The position numbers and the translations under genes were made by a program. DNA of 48,453 nucleotides from Gemmatimonas sp. (GTDB lineage Bacteria > Gemmatimonadota > Gemmatimonadetes > Gemmatimonadales > Gemmatimonadaceae): contig JANYJW010000053.1 of NCBI GenBank assembly GCA_025361705.1, positions 1 to 48,453 on the forward strand, given 5' to 3'. The notes under the pieces were generated by a model that did no database searches, was not told where the DNA came from, and saw only the letters and a program-made list of their open reading frames with translations. Shown here piece by piece: positions 41,022-48,156 of the stretch. Position 1 is the stretch's first letter, and each line of letters begins with the position of its first letter.

Positions 41022-41571
41022 CGCTCAAGTACTCCTTGACCGCTCGCATCGCGTTGTGGTAATGCACTCGGCACGCGCCTTCCGTGCTTCCGACGACCCG
41101 CGCGATTTCCGTATAGGGCATCCCTTCGGTCACCCGCAGCGTGAACACCTCACGCTGCAGCGGCGACAACCGGGCCACCGCCTGCCGCACCCGGAGCAGC
41201 GTCTCATCCGCCACCATGCCATCGAGCGCGTTGAAATCCTGCACCGCGTGCTCTTCGTCCAACTCCACCGTGCTGCGCTGCCGCTGCTCCGACCGCTGCC
41301 GATCCAGCACCAGACGCTTGAGGATGGTGAACAGCCACGTGCGCAGCGACGAATCGGCCCGAAAGCTCTCGAGCGAGTGGAACGCCCGCACGAACGTGTC
41401 CTGCACCAGCTCGTCAACGCCGTCGCGAATCCCCTGCGTCACCGCGAATCGCGCGAGCGCCTGAGCATGTCGCCCGACGAGTTCCGTTGCCGCCCGCTGA
41501 TCGCCCCGCTGCCAGCGGGCGATCAACGCGATGTCCGGCGTGGGCTCGATATCCCGGGTCAATTCGCTCAT
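41014..41571 (-). CDS. ECF-family RNA polymerase sigma factor
   Basis: The 185-residue protein has region 2 (DELVQDTFVRAFHSLESFRADSSLRTWLFTI, which melts and reads the -10 element) and region 4 (LSPLQREVFTLRVTEGMPYTEIARVVGSTEGACRV, the -35 reader). Regions 1.1 and 3 are absent, as in ECF factors. An acidic linker (STVELDEEHAVQDF) joins the domains. It is followed by an anti-sigma and a periplasmic protein, so autoregulation is likely, but I could not identify an ECF promoter with confidence in the 115-base divergent gap. Confidence 0.93.
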   Translation of the reverse strand: MSELTRDIEPTPDIALIARWQRGDQRAATELVGRHAQALARFAVTQGIRDGVDELVQDTFVRAFHSLESFRADSSLRTWLFTILKRLVLDRQRSEQRQRSTVELDEEHAVQDFNALDGMVADETLLRVRQAVARLSPLQREVFTLRVTEGMPYTEIARVVGSTEGACRVHYHNAMRAVKEYLSDD

Positions 41572-41686
41572 GCGCTCACCAACTTGGACGCTCGCCTGGT
41601 GAAAGTGTTAAGGCGGGGGGAGGGTTGACGGGACACCCGCCGATTCCCCACCATCCGTATGGTACTCCCTGCCCCTTCCCCTGCCC

Positions 41687-42376
41687 ATGCCAGAGATCAT
41701 TGCGCACCGCGGCGCGTCGCGGGTGTGCCTCGAAAATACCCTGTCGGCCTTTCAGCGCGCTCTCGACCTTGGTGCGGACGCGGTGGAGCTCGATGTGCAC
41801 TGCACCCGTGACGGCACCGTCATGGTGCACCATGACGCCGTGGTGCGCGGAACCCCTGGTGACCCGGCGCTCTCGGGACGGCCCATTGCGGGATTGACGA
41901 GCACCGAGCTGATGGCATTTCGCCTTGTCGACGGCAGCGCGGTGCCGACCCTGGCCGGCGTGGCCCAGCTCCTTGGCACCCACGCCACCCTGTACTGCGA
42001 ACTGAAGGGTGCCGACACCGCGGCCCCAGCCACCGCGGTCCTCCAGCGCCATGCCGGCCCCTGTGCGGTGCACTCGTTCGATCACCGCCTGGTGGCGACC
42101 GCGGCTCGTAGCGCCCCCGACATCCCGCGCGGCGTGCTCGAGGTGAGTCGCCACATCGACCCGGCCAGTTCGCTCCGCAGCGTCGGCGGGCGTGATCTGT
42201 GGCAGTTGGTGGAGTATCTCGATGAGGCGCTCGTGCGCGACGTGCACGCCGTCGGCGGCAGAGTCATTGCGTGGACGGTCAACGCCGCCGACGTCATCGA
42301 GCGTCTGGCGGCGTGGCAGGTCGATGGGCTCTGCACCGACGACGTCGCGCTGGCGCGCCAGGTCCTCGGTCGCTGA
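41687..42376 (+). CDS. glycerophosphodiester phosphodiesterase
   Basis: The GDPD-family TIM barrel hydrolyses deacylated phospholipids to glycerol 3-phosphate and an alcohol. The 229-residue protein shows HRGAS (7-11), LENTLSAF, the metal-binding VELDVHCTRDGTVMVHHD and the C-terminal GGRVIAWTVNAADV with DGLCTDDV. No signal peptide is visible, so it is cytosolic. The start ATG lacks a Shine-Dalgarno sequence but gives a normal N terminus. It is divergent from the ECF operon. Confidence 0.9.
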   Translation: MPEIIAHRGASRVCLENTLSAFQRALDLGADAVELDVHCTRDGTVMVHHDAVVRGTPGDPALSGRPIAGLTSTELMAFRLVDGSAVPTLAGVAQLLGTHATLYCELKGADTAAPATAVLQRHAGPCAVHSFDHRLVATAARSAPDIPRGVLEVSRHIDPASSLRSVGGRDLWQLVEYLDEALVRDVHAVGGRVIAWTVNAADVIERLAAWQVDGLCTDDVALARQVLGR

Positions 42377-42392
42377 CCAGCGTCTTGCAGCG

Positions 42393-42803
42393 CTAGATCG
42401 GTTTCGACGGCGCGTCGGCCGGCGCACCCGGCGCTTGGTCCGTCGCTTGCTGAGGCGCTGCGGCGCCCGCTGCGGCGCCCGCTGCGGCGCCCGCAGTGGC
42501 CGGTGGCGTCTCGCCCGGTGAGTCCTCGGCGGGCTGCCGCACCTTTGCCAGCTCCTCGTTCAGGCGCGTTGCTTCGGCCTCGTGATCGCGCAGGGTCGCT
42601 GCCAAGCGCTCCCAGGCGGCGACCTCGACTTCCTCTCCCTTGAGGCGCGCGCGGTAGACGGCATAGCCGAGTGCCTGCGCGGCCTTGTCCGCGAGCTGCC
42701 GCACCCGAAAGATCTCGAGACGCAGGCGGCCCTCGTCGAGCGCGCCCTGGGCGGCGCGGCCTGCGCGATTGAGTTCGACCTGCAGCTTGTCCAAGAGGCC
42801 CAT
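42393..42803 (-). CDS. coiled-coil protein of unknown function with an Ala-rich repeat tail
   Basis: The 136-residue protein is mostly helical and charged (residues about 5-90, with a second helix AAWERLAATLRDHEAEATRLNEELAK). It ends in a low-complexity Gly/Ala/Pro tail. Three perfect 12-bp units encode the AGAAAGAAAGAAA part. No signal peptide or known domain is seen. It is convergent with the phosphodiesterase gene, 16 bases apart, and divergent from the CDF transporter. Confidence 0.65.
   Translation of the reverse strand: MGLLDKLQVELNRAGRAAQGALDEGRLRLEIFRVRQLADKAAQALGYAVYRARLKGEEVEVAAWERLAATLRDHEAEATRLNEELAKVRQPAEDSPGETPPATAGAAAGAAAGAAAPQQATDQAPGAPADAPSKPI
42457..42492. repeat. three perfect 12-bp tandem repeats
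   Basis: GCTGCGGCGCCC occurs three times in succession (42457-42468, 42469-42480, 42481-42492), in frame with the coiled-coil protein, where it encodes GAAA repeats. Confidence 0.9.
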
Positions 42804-42905
42804 CGTCGCTCCCGTCAGAGGATCCGTCTGCCCATCCTACGGCCCGGGCGCCGCGCGAGTTTCTCCTCGTATCGCCTCACGCGGGATGCCTCGATAGATT
42901 TCCGC

Positions 42906-43793
42906 ATGCCCACAGACTTCGATCGCGGCGTTCGGTCCGCGCAGCTCAGCATGATTTCCAACGCCGTTCTGGCGCTCGTCAAGCTGGTGGCGGGCGTGCT
43001 CGGTAACTCCTACGCGCTCATCGCCGACGCCGTGGAATCGTCGGCTGACATATTCTCCTCGCTCATTGTATGGGGCGGGCTGCGCATCGCGAGCCGCGAC
43101 CCGGACGACGACTACCCGTTTGGCTACGGCAAGGCCGAAACCGTGGCGAGCGCCACGGTGTCGCTGATGCTGCTCGGCGCCGCCATCGGCATCGGCATCG
43201 AGGCGGTGCGCGAAGTCCGCACCCCACACCATGCACCAGCGGCCTGGACGCTGGTCGTGCTCGTGGCGGTGGTGGTGATCAAGACCTATCTCGGACGGCG
43301 CATCGGCGCGGTGGGCGCCGAAGTGGGCAGCACGGCAGTGAAGGCCGATTCGTGGCACCACTTCTCCGACGCCATCACCAGTGCGGCGGCGTTCATCGGC
43401 ATCAGCCTCGCCGTCTGGAACGGCGCGGGCTGGGAAGCGGCCGACGACTGGGCGGCGCTGGTCGCCTCGGCGGTGATTGCATTCAACGGCATCTCGATGC
43501 TGCGCACCTCCATGCAGGACCTGATGGACCGGCATCCGGGCGTCGACATCGCGATGCCCGTGCGCCGCGTGGCCGAAGTCGTCCCCGGCGTAGCGGCCAT
43601 AGAAAAGCTGCACGTGCGTCGTGCCGGCATCGCATTTCACGTGGAGATCCACGTGCAGGCCGACGCCGCGATGTCGCTGTTCGACTCGCACGCGCTCGGC
43701 GGCGCGGTGAAGGCCGCGATTCGGGCAGCGCAGCCACGGGTGCGCGGCGTGCTGGTGCACATGGAGCCGCATGGTGATGGTGACGGCGTATAG
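42906..43793 (+). CDS. cation diffusion facilitator (CDF) metal efflux protein
   Basis: The 295-residue inner-membrane antiporter exports divalent metal. About six hydrophobic helices precede a C-terminal cytosolic ferredoxin-like domain (from about residue 205). By alignment with YiiP/FieF the transport site is Glu44, Asp48 (in VESSAD), His151 and Asp155 (in HHFSD). Glu replaces the first Asp of YiiP, as in many VES-type members. PFGYGKAE at 71-78 is the conserved loop. The metal cannot be told with certainty. The start ATG follows an AT-containing leader without a clear ribosome site. Confidence 0.9.
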   Translation: MPTDFDRGVRSAQLSMISNAVLALVKLVAGVLGNSYALIADAVESSADIFSSLIVWGGLRIASRDPDDDYPFGYGKAETVASATVSLMLLGAAIGIGIEAVREVRTPHHAPAAWTLVVLVAVVVIKTYLGRRIGAVGAEVGSTAVKADSWHHFSDAITSAAAFIGISLAVWNGAGWEAADDWAALVASAVIAFNGISMLRTSMQDLMDRHPGVDIAMPVRRVAEVVPGVAAIEKLHVRRAGIAFHVEIHVQADAAMSLFDSHALGGAVKAAIRAAQPRVRGVLVHMEPHGDGDGV

Positions 43794-43850
43794 CGTCTGG
43801 CTGCCGTAGGCGGCACGCGGTACGCCATACGCTGTACGCAACAAGAAAAA

Positions 43851-43874
43851 GGGCCCGCCGAACTCGGCGGGCCC
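43851..43874 (-). terminator. rho-independent terminator of rplU-rpmA
   Basis: GGGCCCGCCG (43851-43860) and CGGCGGGCCC (43865-43874) form a perfect 10-bp stem with loop AACT. On the minus strand it follows the rpmA stop by 22 bases and is trailed by TTTTTCTTG. In the plus direction it can also stop the convergent CDF transcript. Confidence 0.9.
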
Positions 43875-43896
43875 CTCCTGCATCACGACCTGAAGA

Positions 43897-44172
43897 CTAC
43901 GCCACTGCCTCGCGAGCCGGGGCCGGATACACCGACACCTTCTGCCGCGTCTTGCTCTTGTGCTCGAACTTCACCACGCCGTCGATGAGGGCGTAGATGG
44001 TGTAGTCCGTGCCAAGCCCGACGTTGTTGCCGGGATGCCACTTGGTGCCGCACTGGCGGATGATGATGTTGCCCGCGACCACCTGCTCGCCACCGTACTT
44101 CTTGACCCCGCGATACTGCGGGTTCGACGTACGGCCGTTCCGGGAGGAACCTACGCCTTTCTTATGAGCCAT
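43897..44172 (-). CDS. rpmA: 50S ribosomal protein L27
   Basis: The 91-residue protein begins [29 protein letters not shown], the L27 signature that reaches the peptidyl-transferase centre, and contains [30 protein letters not shown]. It has no N-terminal cleavage extension of the Firmicutes type. It follows rplU after 21 bases. Confidence 0.97.
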   Translation of the reverse strand: MAHKKGVGSSRNGRTSNPQYRGVKKYGGEQVVAGNIIIRQCGTKWHPGNNVGLGTDYTIYALIDGVVKFEHKSKTRQKVSVYPAPAREAVA

Positions 44173-44193
44173 TGTCTCCTCTCGTGTAGCAAC

Positions 44194-44511
44194 TCACCCG
44201 AGGGTGATGTCGCGAACCTTGATTTCGGTGAATCCCTGCCGGTGACCCTGCTTGCGCGCGTAGTTCTTGCGCCGGCGGAACTTGAAGACGACGATCTTGT
44301 CGCCGCGCCCCTGCTTGGTGATGTCGGCCGTGACCTTGGCACCGGTCAGCGTCGGCACGCCCGTGCGGACGGTTGTGCCGTCGGAACCGAGCAGGACTTC
44401 GTTGAACTCAACGGAGCCGCCGACGTCGCCAACGAGCGACGGAATGCGGATCGACTTGCCCGGTTCGACACGATACTGCTTGCCGCCGGTGCGGATGATG
44501 GCGTAGGACAT
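44194..44511 (-). CDS. rplU: 50S ribosomal protein L21
   Basis: The 105-residue protein starts MSYAIIRTGGKQYRVEPGK and ends with FKFRRRKNYARKQGHRQGFTEIKVRDI, the 23S rRNA-binding L21 signature. It is the first gene of rplU-rpmA and has a near-consensus promoter about 40 bases upstream. Confidence 0.97.
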   Translation of the reverse strand: MSYAIIRTGGKQYRVEPGKSIRIPSLVGDVGGSVEFNEVLLGSDGTTVRTGVPTLTGAKVTADITKQGRGDKIVVFKFRRRKNYARKQGHRQGFTEIKVRDITLG

Positions 44512-44550
44512 GGAATGCTCGAAAAAGCTGGGTATGACAACGAGCCTAAA

Positions 44551-44579
44551 ATGATATCCGCGTAGAGCTTGTGAGTCAA
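44551..44579 (-). promoter_or_regulatory. sigma70 promoter of rplU-rpmA
   Basis: On the minus strand TTGACT (44574-44579) is 17 bases from TATCAT (44551-44556). Transcription near 44544 gives a leader of about 33 bases, in which GCTCG/CGAGC could form a small stem. No strong L21 leader structure was evident. Confidence 0.8.
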
Positions 44580-44599
44580 GGGGATCCCATGGAATCCCC
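44580..44599 (-). terminator. hairpin after the lipoprotein gene
   Basis: GGGGATCCCATGGAATCCCC is nearly self-complementary, giving up to nine pairs with one wobble. It lies 14 bases after the stop of the repeat lipoprotein and directly abuts the rplU -35 box. There is no good T-tract, so its role as terminator is tentative. Confidence 0.4.
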
Positions 44600-44613
44600 G
44601 CATCGCCACACCC

Positions 44614-45483
44614 CTATTGCGGGAAGGCGATGCGGGTCGCCGTCATGCTGCCATCGGCCTGCCAAGTCCCCGTGGCCGTTACCCGGCCCGTGTTCTTGAT
44701 GGCATCGCAGGTCCCACGCTCATAGGTGGTCGCGGCGGTCGTCCGGATCGTCTTGGCCTCGAGGACAAATGACACGGCCGGGCAGGTGCCGGCGAGGCTG
44801 CTGACGGTTCCGGTGATCGTGGTCGCGGCGGGGGTGGGCGCTGGGACCGGCGCGGGTACCGGCGCGGGTACTGGCGCGGGCACCGGTGCCGCCAGAATGG
44901 TCACCTTCTCGACCAACACGCTCTGATCGGATTGCGTCGACCCGCTCACGGTGAGGCGAGCGCCATTGAGGATGCTCGTACAGGCGCCGCCCTCATACCT
45001 GGTGGTCGCGCTGGTCTTCACGACCTTGCCCTCGAGCTTGACCGACACTGACGGACACGTTCCCGCCAACGCACTCACCGTTCCGGTGATGGTCACGGCG
45101 GTCGCTGGAGTGGGCACGGGATTGGGAACGGGCGCGGGCACCGTTGCGGCGACGAAGGTTACTTTCTCCGCTGCAACGCTCTGATCAGACTGCGTCGGGC
45201 CGATCACATTCACGCGACTGCCGTTCTTGACGTCGGCACACCCGCCGCCGTCGAACTTCGTCGTCGCCGACGTCTTGATGAGCTTGCCTTCGAGCTTGAA
45301 TGAGATTGCCGAACAGGTGCCCGCCAGGACGCTCACCGTGCCCGTGATGCCCGCCGTCGCGCTTGCCGACGCCGAGGCGTCCGTTGTCAACGTGCTGGCG
45401 GTGGCAGGCGCAGTGCCAGCGTCTCTTGAGGAACAGGCCAACGCGAAGACCAACGGAACGAAAATGACTGAGCGCATCGACAT
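44614..45483 (-). CDS. lipoprotein with three tandem DUF5666-like beta domains
   Basis: The 289-residue protein has a leader ending FALAC (Cys17), so probable lipidation. Three repeats of about 75 residues follow, each running GTVS.LAGTC...S..LEGK.....TSATT.YEGG.C....NG.R..V.G..QSD.S..AEKVT. Pro/Ala/Val linkers separate them. Each repeat has two cysteines, about 28 residues apart, that could form a disulfide. The domains look like small OB-like DUF5666 folds; function is unknown. The second linker is encoded by 12-bp repeats. Start ATG 45483; ATG 45477 is possible. Confidence 0.75.
   Translation of the reverse strand: MSMRSVIFVPLVFALACSSRDAGTAPATASTLTTDASASASATAGITGTVSVLAGTCSAISFKLEGKLIKTSATTKFDGGGCADVKNGSRVNVIGPTQSDQSVAAEKVTFVAATVPAPVPNPVPTPATAVTITGTVSALAGTCPSVSVKLEGKVVKTSATTRYEGGACTSILNGARLTVSGSTQSDQSVLVEKVTILAAPVPAPVPAPVPAPVPAPTPAATTITGTVSSLAGTCPAVSFVLEAKTIRTTAATTYERGTCDAIKNTGRVTATGTWQADGSMTATRIAFPQ
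44837..44884. repeat. four 12-bp tandem repeats encoding the PVPA linker
   Basis: Units related to GGCGCGGGTACC occur four times in register (44837-44848 to 44873-44884), the middle two differing by one base. They encode the PVPAPVPAP linker between lipoprotein domains on the minus strand. Confidence 0.85.
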
Positions 45484-45620
45484 GGGATAAGCCCGCCAGG
45501 TAGGAGTGCCGGGAGCAAACGAACCCGCTCCGCACAGATAAACTCTGTCCATCCGGCCGCTGTGTCCAGACGGCTCGGTCTCCAAGGACCCGCCTCTCCT
45601 TCGCTCACACGCAGCTGTCG

Positions 45621-46532
45621 CTAGCGCGACCGCGCCTGCCGAAGCACAAAACTGGTCACGTTGGCCACGTCCTCGTCGCTCAGCGTGCTGCGCCGCCCAC
45701 CCGTCGACATGTGCCCCCGAAGAAAGCCGGCAAACGTCGACCAGCTGGCCAGCTCCGAGGCAGCGGTGAAGCTCCGGCGACCCCAGACGGGACCGCCCTT
45801 GGGGGTACCCTGCCCGCCAGCGCCGTGGCAAATGGCGCACTCGACCTTCCACACGCGCCCGCCTTCGGCCGCGTTGCCGGCGCGCACGGTCAGCGTGTCG
45901 TCCCCCTGCCCCTCCACCTGCGACCCAAGCCGAATGCCACGGGACAGGAACGCGATGTAGCTCACCAGCGCCTCCATCTGCGCGTCATCGGGGCGCAACA
46001 CCGGCGCGCGCAGGTTGCGCCGCAGGCAGATGTTCACGCGTTCGTGCACCGTGAGGACACCACCACGCACATCCACGCGCGGATAGCGCGCGTACGAACC
46101 CACCCACGGCAGCGCCCCGCGCTTGGTCCCCGCCTCAAGATGGCAACTCACGCAGCGCAGCGCCCCCACCGCGTCGAGATGCATGGAGTCGCGCGTCGCG
46201 ATGGCGATGGCCCGACCGCGGCGAATCGCCGTCCCCATGGCGTCCGACGGAATCAGCGAATCGGCCGGCACCACGAAGACGGCCGTGTCGCTCTCGGGAC
46301 GCGGCGACGGCGTCGCCGCCACGAGCGTCACCATGCCGCCGAGGACGCGGCGGGGAGGATCGGCGCGTTCGGCGCGGCAGGCGCCTTGCAGGGCGAGACT
46401 CGCGAGGAGGCACCCGGACGCGAGACGGACGACGAGAGACGGGCGATGACGGCGCACGGCCAATCTCGCCGCGCCGTCATCGCTCGTCTCTCGTCCCTCG
46501 TCTCTCGTCACTCGCGCCACGGTCCCATCCAT
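45621..46532 (-). CDS. exported dihaem cytochrome c, TsdA-like (thiosulfate dehydrogenase family)
   Basis: Two haem-binding motifs, CVSCH and CAICH, mark two cytochrome c domains. The first is followed by PWVGSYARYPRVDVRGG and RVNICLRR; the Cys 38 residues after the haem His is in the position of the unusual Cys ligand of TsdA. A Met in LRGHMSTGG could ligate the second haem. TsdA oxidises thiosulfate to tetrathionate or the reverse. The ATG at 46532 has AGGGG upstream and gives 303 residues, with a 40-residue n-region before the signal core (VVRLASGCLLASLAL). A GTG at 46457 would give a conventional signal peptide. A 25-bp inverted repeat spans this area. Confidence 0.75.
   Translation of the reverse strand: MDGTVARVTRDEGRETSDDGAARLAVRRHRPSLVVRLASGCLLASLALQGACRAERADPPRRVLGGMVTLVAATPSPRPESDTAVFVVPADSLIPSDAMGTAIRRGRAIAIATRDSMHLDAVGALRCVSCHLEAGTKRGALPWVGSYARYPRVDVRGGVLTVHERVNICLRRNLRAPVLRPDDAQMEALVSYIAFLSRGIRLGSQVEGQGDDTLTVRAGNAAEGGRVWKVECAICHGAGGQGTPKGGPVWGRRSFTAASELASWSTFAGFLRGHMSTGGRRSTLSDEDVANVTSFVLRQARSR
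46431..46495. repeat. 25-bp near-perfect inverted repeat at the cytochrome gene start
   Basis: Arms at 46431-46455 and 46471-46495 are complementary at 24 of 25 positions, separated by 15 bases. Adjoining sequence 46484-46515 is built of CTCGTCTCTCGTC-like units. The alternative GTG start (46457) lies at the edge of the loop, so the structure could affect translation. It may be a dispersed repeat that inserted into the 5' end of the gene. Confidence 0.8.
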
Positions 46533-46542
46533 CGTTTGCCCC

Positions 46543-48156
46543 CTACGCCACCGCATACTGCTGCGTCACATCCCGTCCCGCACCTTTCACGACGAGCTTG
46601 AACTCATCGGGGCGCAGCAGCGGGTCATCGCGCATCTCGATGCCGAAGCCGACGCCCTTCTCGAGCTTCTTCATGAGGTCCGACTCCTGCTCCAGCACGT
46701 ACGTCGCGGTGTCGGGATGCAGGCGCACCAGCAGGTGATCGCGCCGCCCCTCGGCCGCCATGCGCCGCACCGAGCGCTCCATGCGCCGGACAATGGTCTC
46801 CGCCGTGAAGACGCGCCCCGTGCCATGACAGACCTGGCAAGCCTCCGTCATGTTCTGCAAGTGACTCTGCCGCACGCGCTGGCGGGTCATCTCGATGAGG
46901 CCGAGGTCGCTGACGGCGAAGGCCTTGGTGCGGGCGCGGTCGCGGCCAAGGTGCGTGCGCAGTTCCTGCAGCACCTTGTCGCGGTTCTGCCGCGTTTCCA
47001 TGTCGATGAAGTCGGCGACGATGATGCCCCCGAGGTCGCGCAGGCGCATCTGCCGCGCCACTTCACGCGCCGCCTCGGTGTTGGTGCGGAGGATGGTCTT
47101 TTCGGGGTCCTTCTTGCCCGTGTACCGCCCCGAGTTCACGTCGATGCTGACGAGCGCCTCGGTGGGCTCGATGATCAGGTACCCGCCCGACGGCAAGTCG
47201 CAGCGCCGCTTGAAGAGGTCGCGGATTTCGGGTTCGATGCCCGCGTGATCAAACAGCCCCTTCTTGTCCTCGTACAAGTGCACACGCTCCACGAGTTCCG
47301 GAGCGATGCCGCCCAGGTATTCGAGGATCTCGTTGTGCAGCTGCTTGGAGTCGACGGTGAGGCTGTCCACCTTGGTGGAGAAGAGGTCGCGGATGATGCC
47401 ACGCGTGAGCGACGTCTCGCGGTGCAGCAGCTTGGGCGGCTTGCCCACGAACTTCGTCTTCTTGTTGATGCGCTGCCACTGGCTGATGAGCGTGTCGAGC
47501 TCGCGCTTGAACGTGTCGACGGTGACATCCTCGCCTACGGTGCGCACGATCACGCCGCCGGAGTTCTTGGGCATCACGCTCTCCACCTGCCCGCGCAGCC
47601 GCTGGCGCTCGGCGCGCTCGCCGATCTTGCGCGACACGCCGACGCGCGACGCGAACGGCATATACACGAGGAAGCGCCCAGCCATCGACACCTGCGCCGT
47701 GACGCGCGGCCCCTTGGTGGAGATGGGCTCCTTGGAGACCTGGACGATGATGTCCTGGCCCTTCTTCAGCACGTCCTGGATCTGCGGCGGTTCCTTGCGG
47801 CGACGGCGACCGCCGCGCGGCTTGGAGCTCGCCGCAGGGGCTTCCGCCGCAGCCGCCTCGACGCTGTCCGGCACCTCGACGTCCGCCGGTTCGTCGCCGT
47901 CGTCGTCCGCATCCTCGTCATCGTCCTCGTCGTACGCGAGGTCCGAGTTGTGGAGGAAGGCGCTTTTGTCGGTGCCAATGTCGACGAAGGCCGCCTGTAA
48001 CCCCGGCAGCACCGCTTCGACCTTGCCCCAATAGATGTCGCCGACCATCCGCCGTGCTTCGGGACGGTCGACCTGCAGCTCAACGAGCTGGTCGTCCTCG
48101 ATGATGGCGACGCGCACTTCGCGCTGCGTGGCCGAGATGAGGATTTCTCTTTTCAT
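46543..48156 (-). CDS. rng: ribonuclease G/E
   Basis: This endoribonuclease processes rRNA and decays mRNA. From ATG 48156 it has 537 residues. The S1 domain (about 35-145) is interrupted by an acidic then basic insert (about 74-124, DEDDDEDADDDGDEP ... PRGGRRRRKEPP). The catalytic DNase I-like region has metal-binding aspartates in SIDVNSGRYTG and VADFIDMETRQNR. The Zn-link is CQVCHGTG. The long C-terminal scaffold of RNase E is missing, so it is RNase G-sized. Its end is followed by the cytochrome gene 10 bases later. Confidence 0.94.
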   Translation of the reverse strand: MKREILISATQREVRVAIIEDDQLVELQVDRPEARRMVGDIYWGKVEAVLPGLQAAFVDIGTDKSAFLHNSDLAYDEDDDEDADDDGDEPADVEVPDSVEAAAAEAPAASSKPRGGRRRRKEPPQIQDVLKKGQDIIVQVSKEPISTKGPRVTAQVSMAGRFLVYMPFASRVGVSRKIGERAERQRLRGQVESVMPKNSGGVIVRTVGEDVTVDTFKRELDTLISQWQRINKKTKFVGKPPKLLHRETSLTRGIIRDLFSTKVDSLTVDSKQLHNEILEYLGGIAPELVERVHLYEDKKGLFDHAGIEPEIRDLFKRRCDLPSGGYLIIEPTEALVSIDVNSGRYTGKKDPEKTILRTNTEAAREVARQMRLRDLGGIIVADFIDMETRQNRDKVLQELRTHLGRDRARTKAFAVSDLGLIEMTRQRVRQSHLQNMTEACQVCHGTGRVFTAETIVRRMERSVRRMAAEGRRDHLLVRLHPDTATYVLEQESDLMKKLEKGVGFGIEMRDDPLLRPDEFKLVVKGAGRDVTQQYAVA

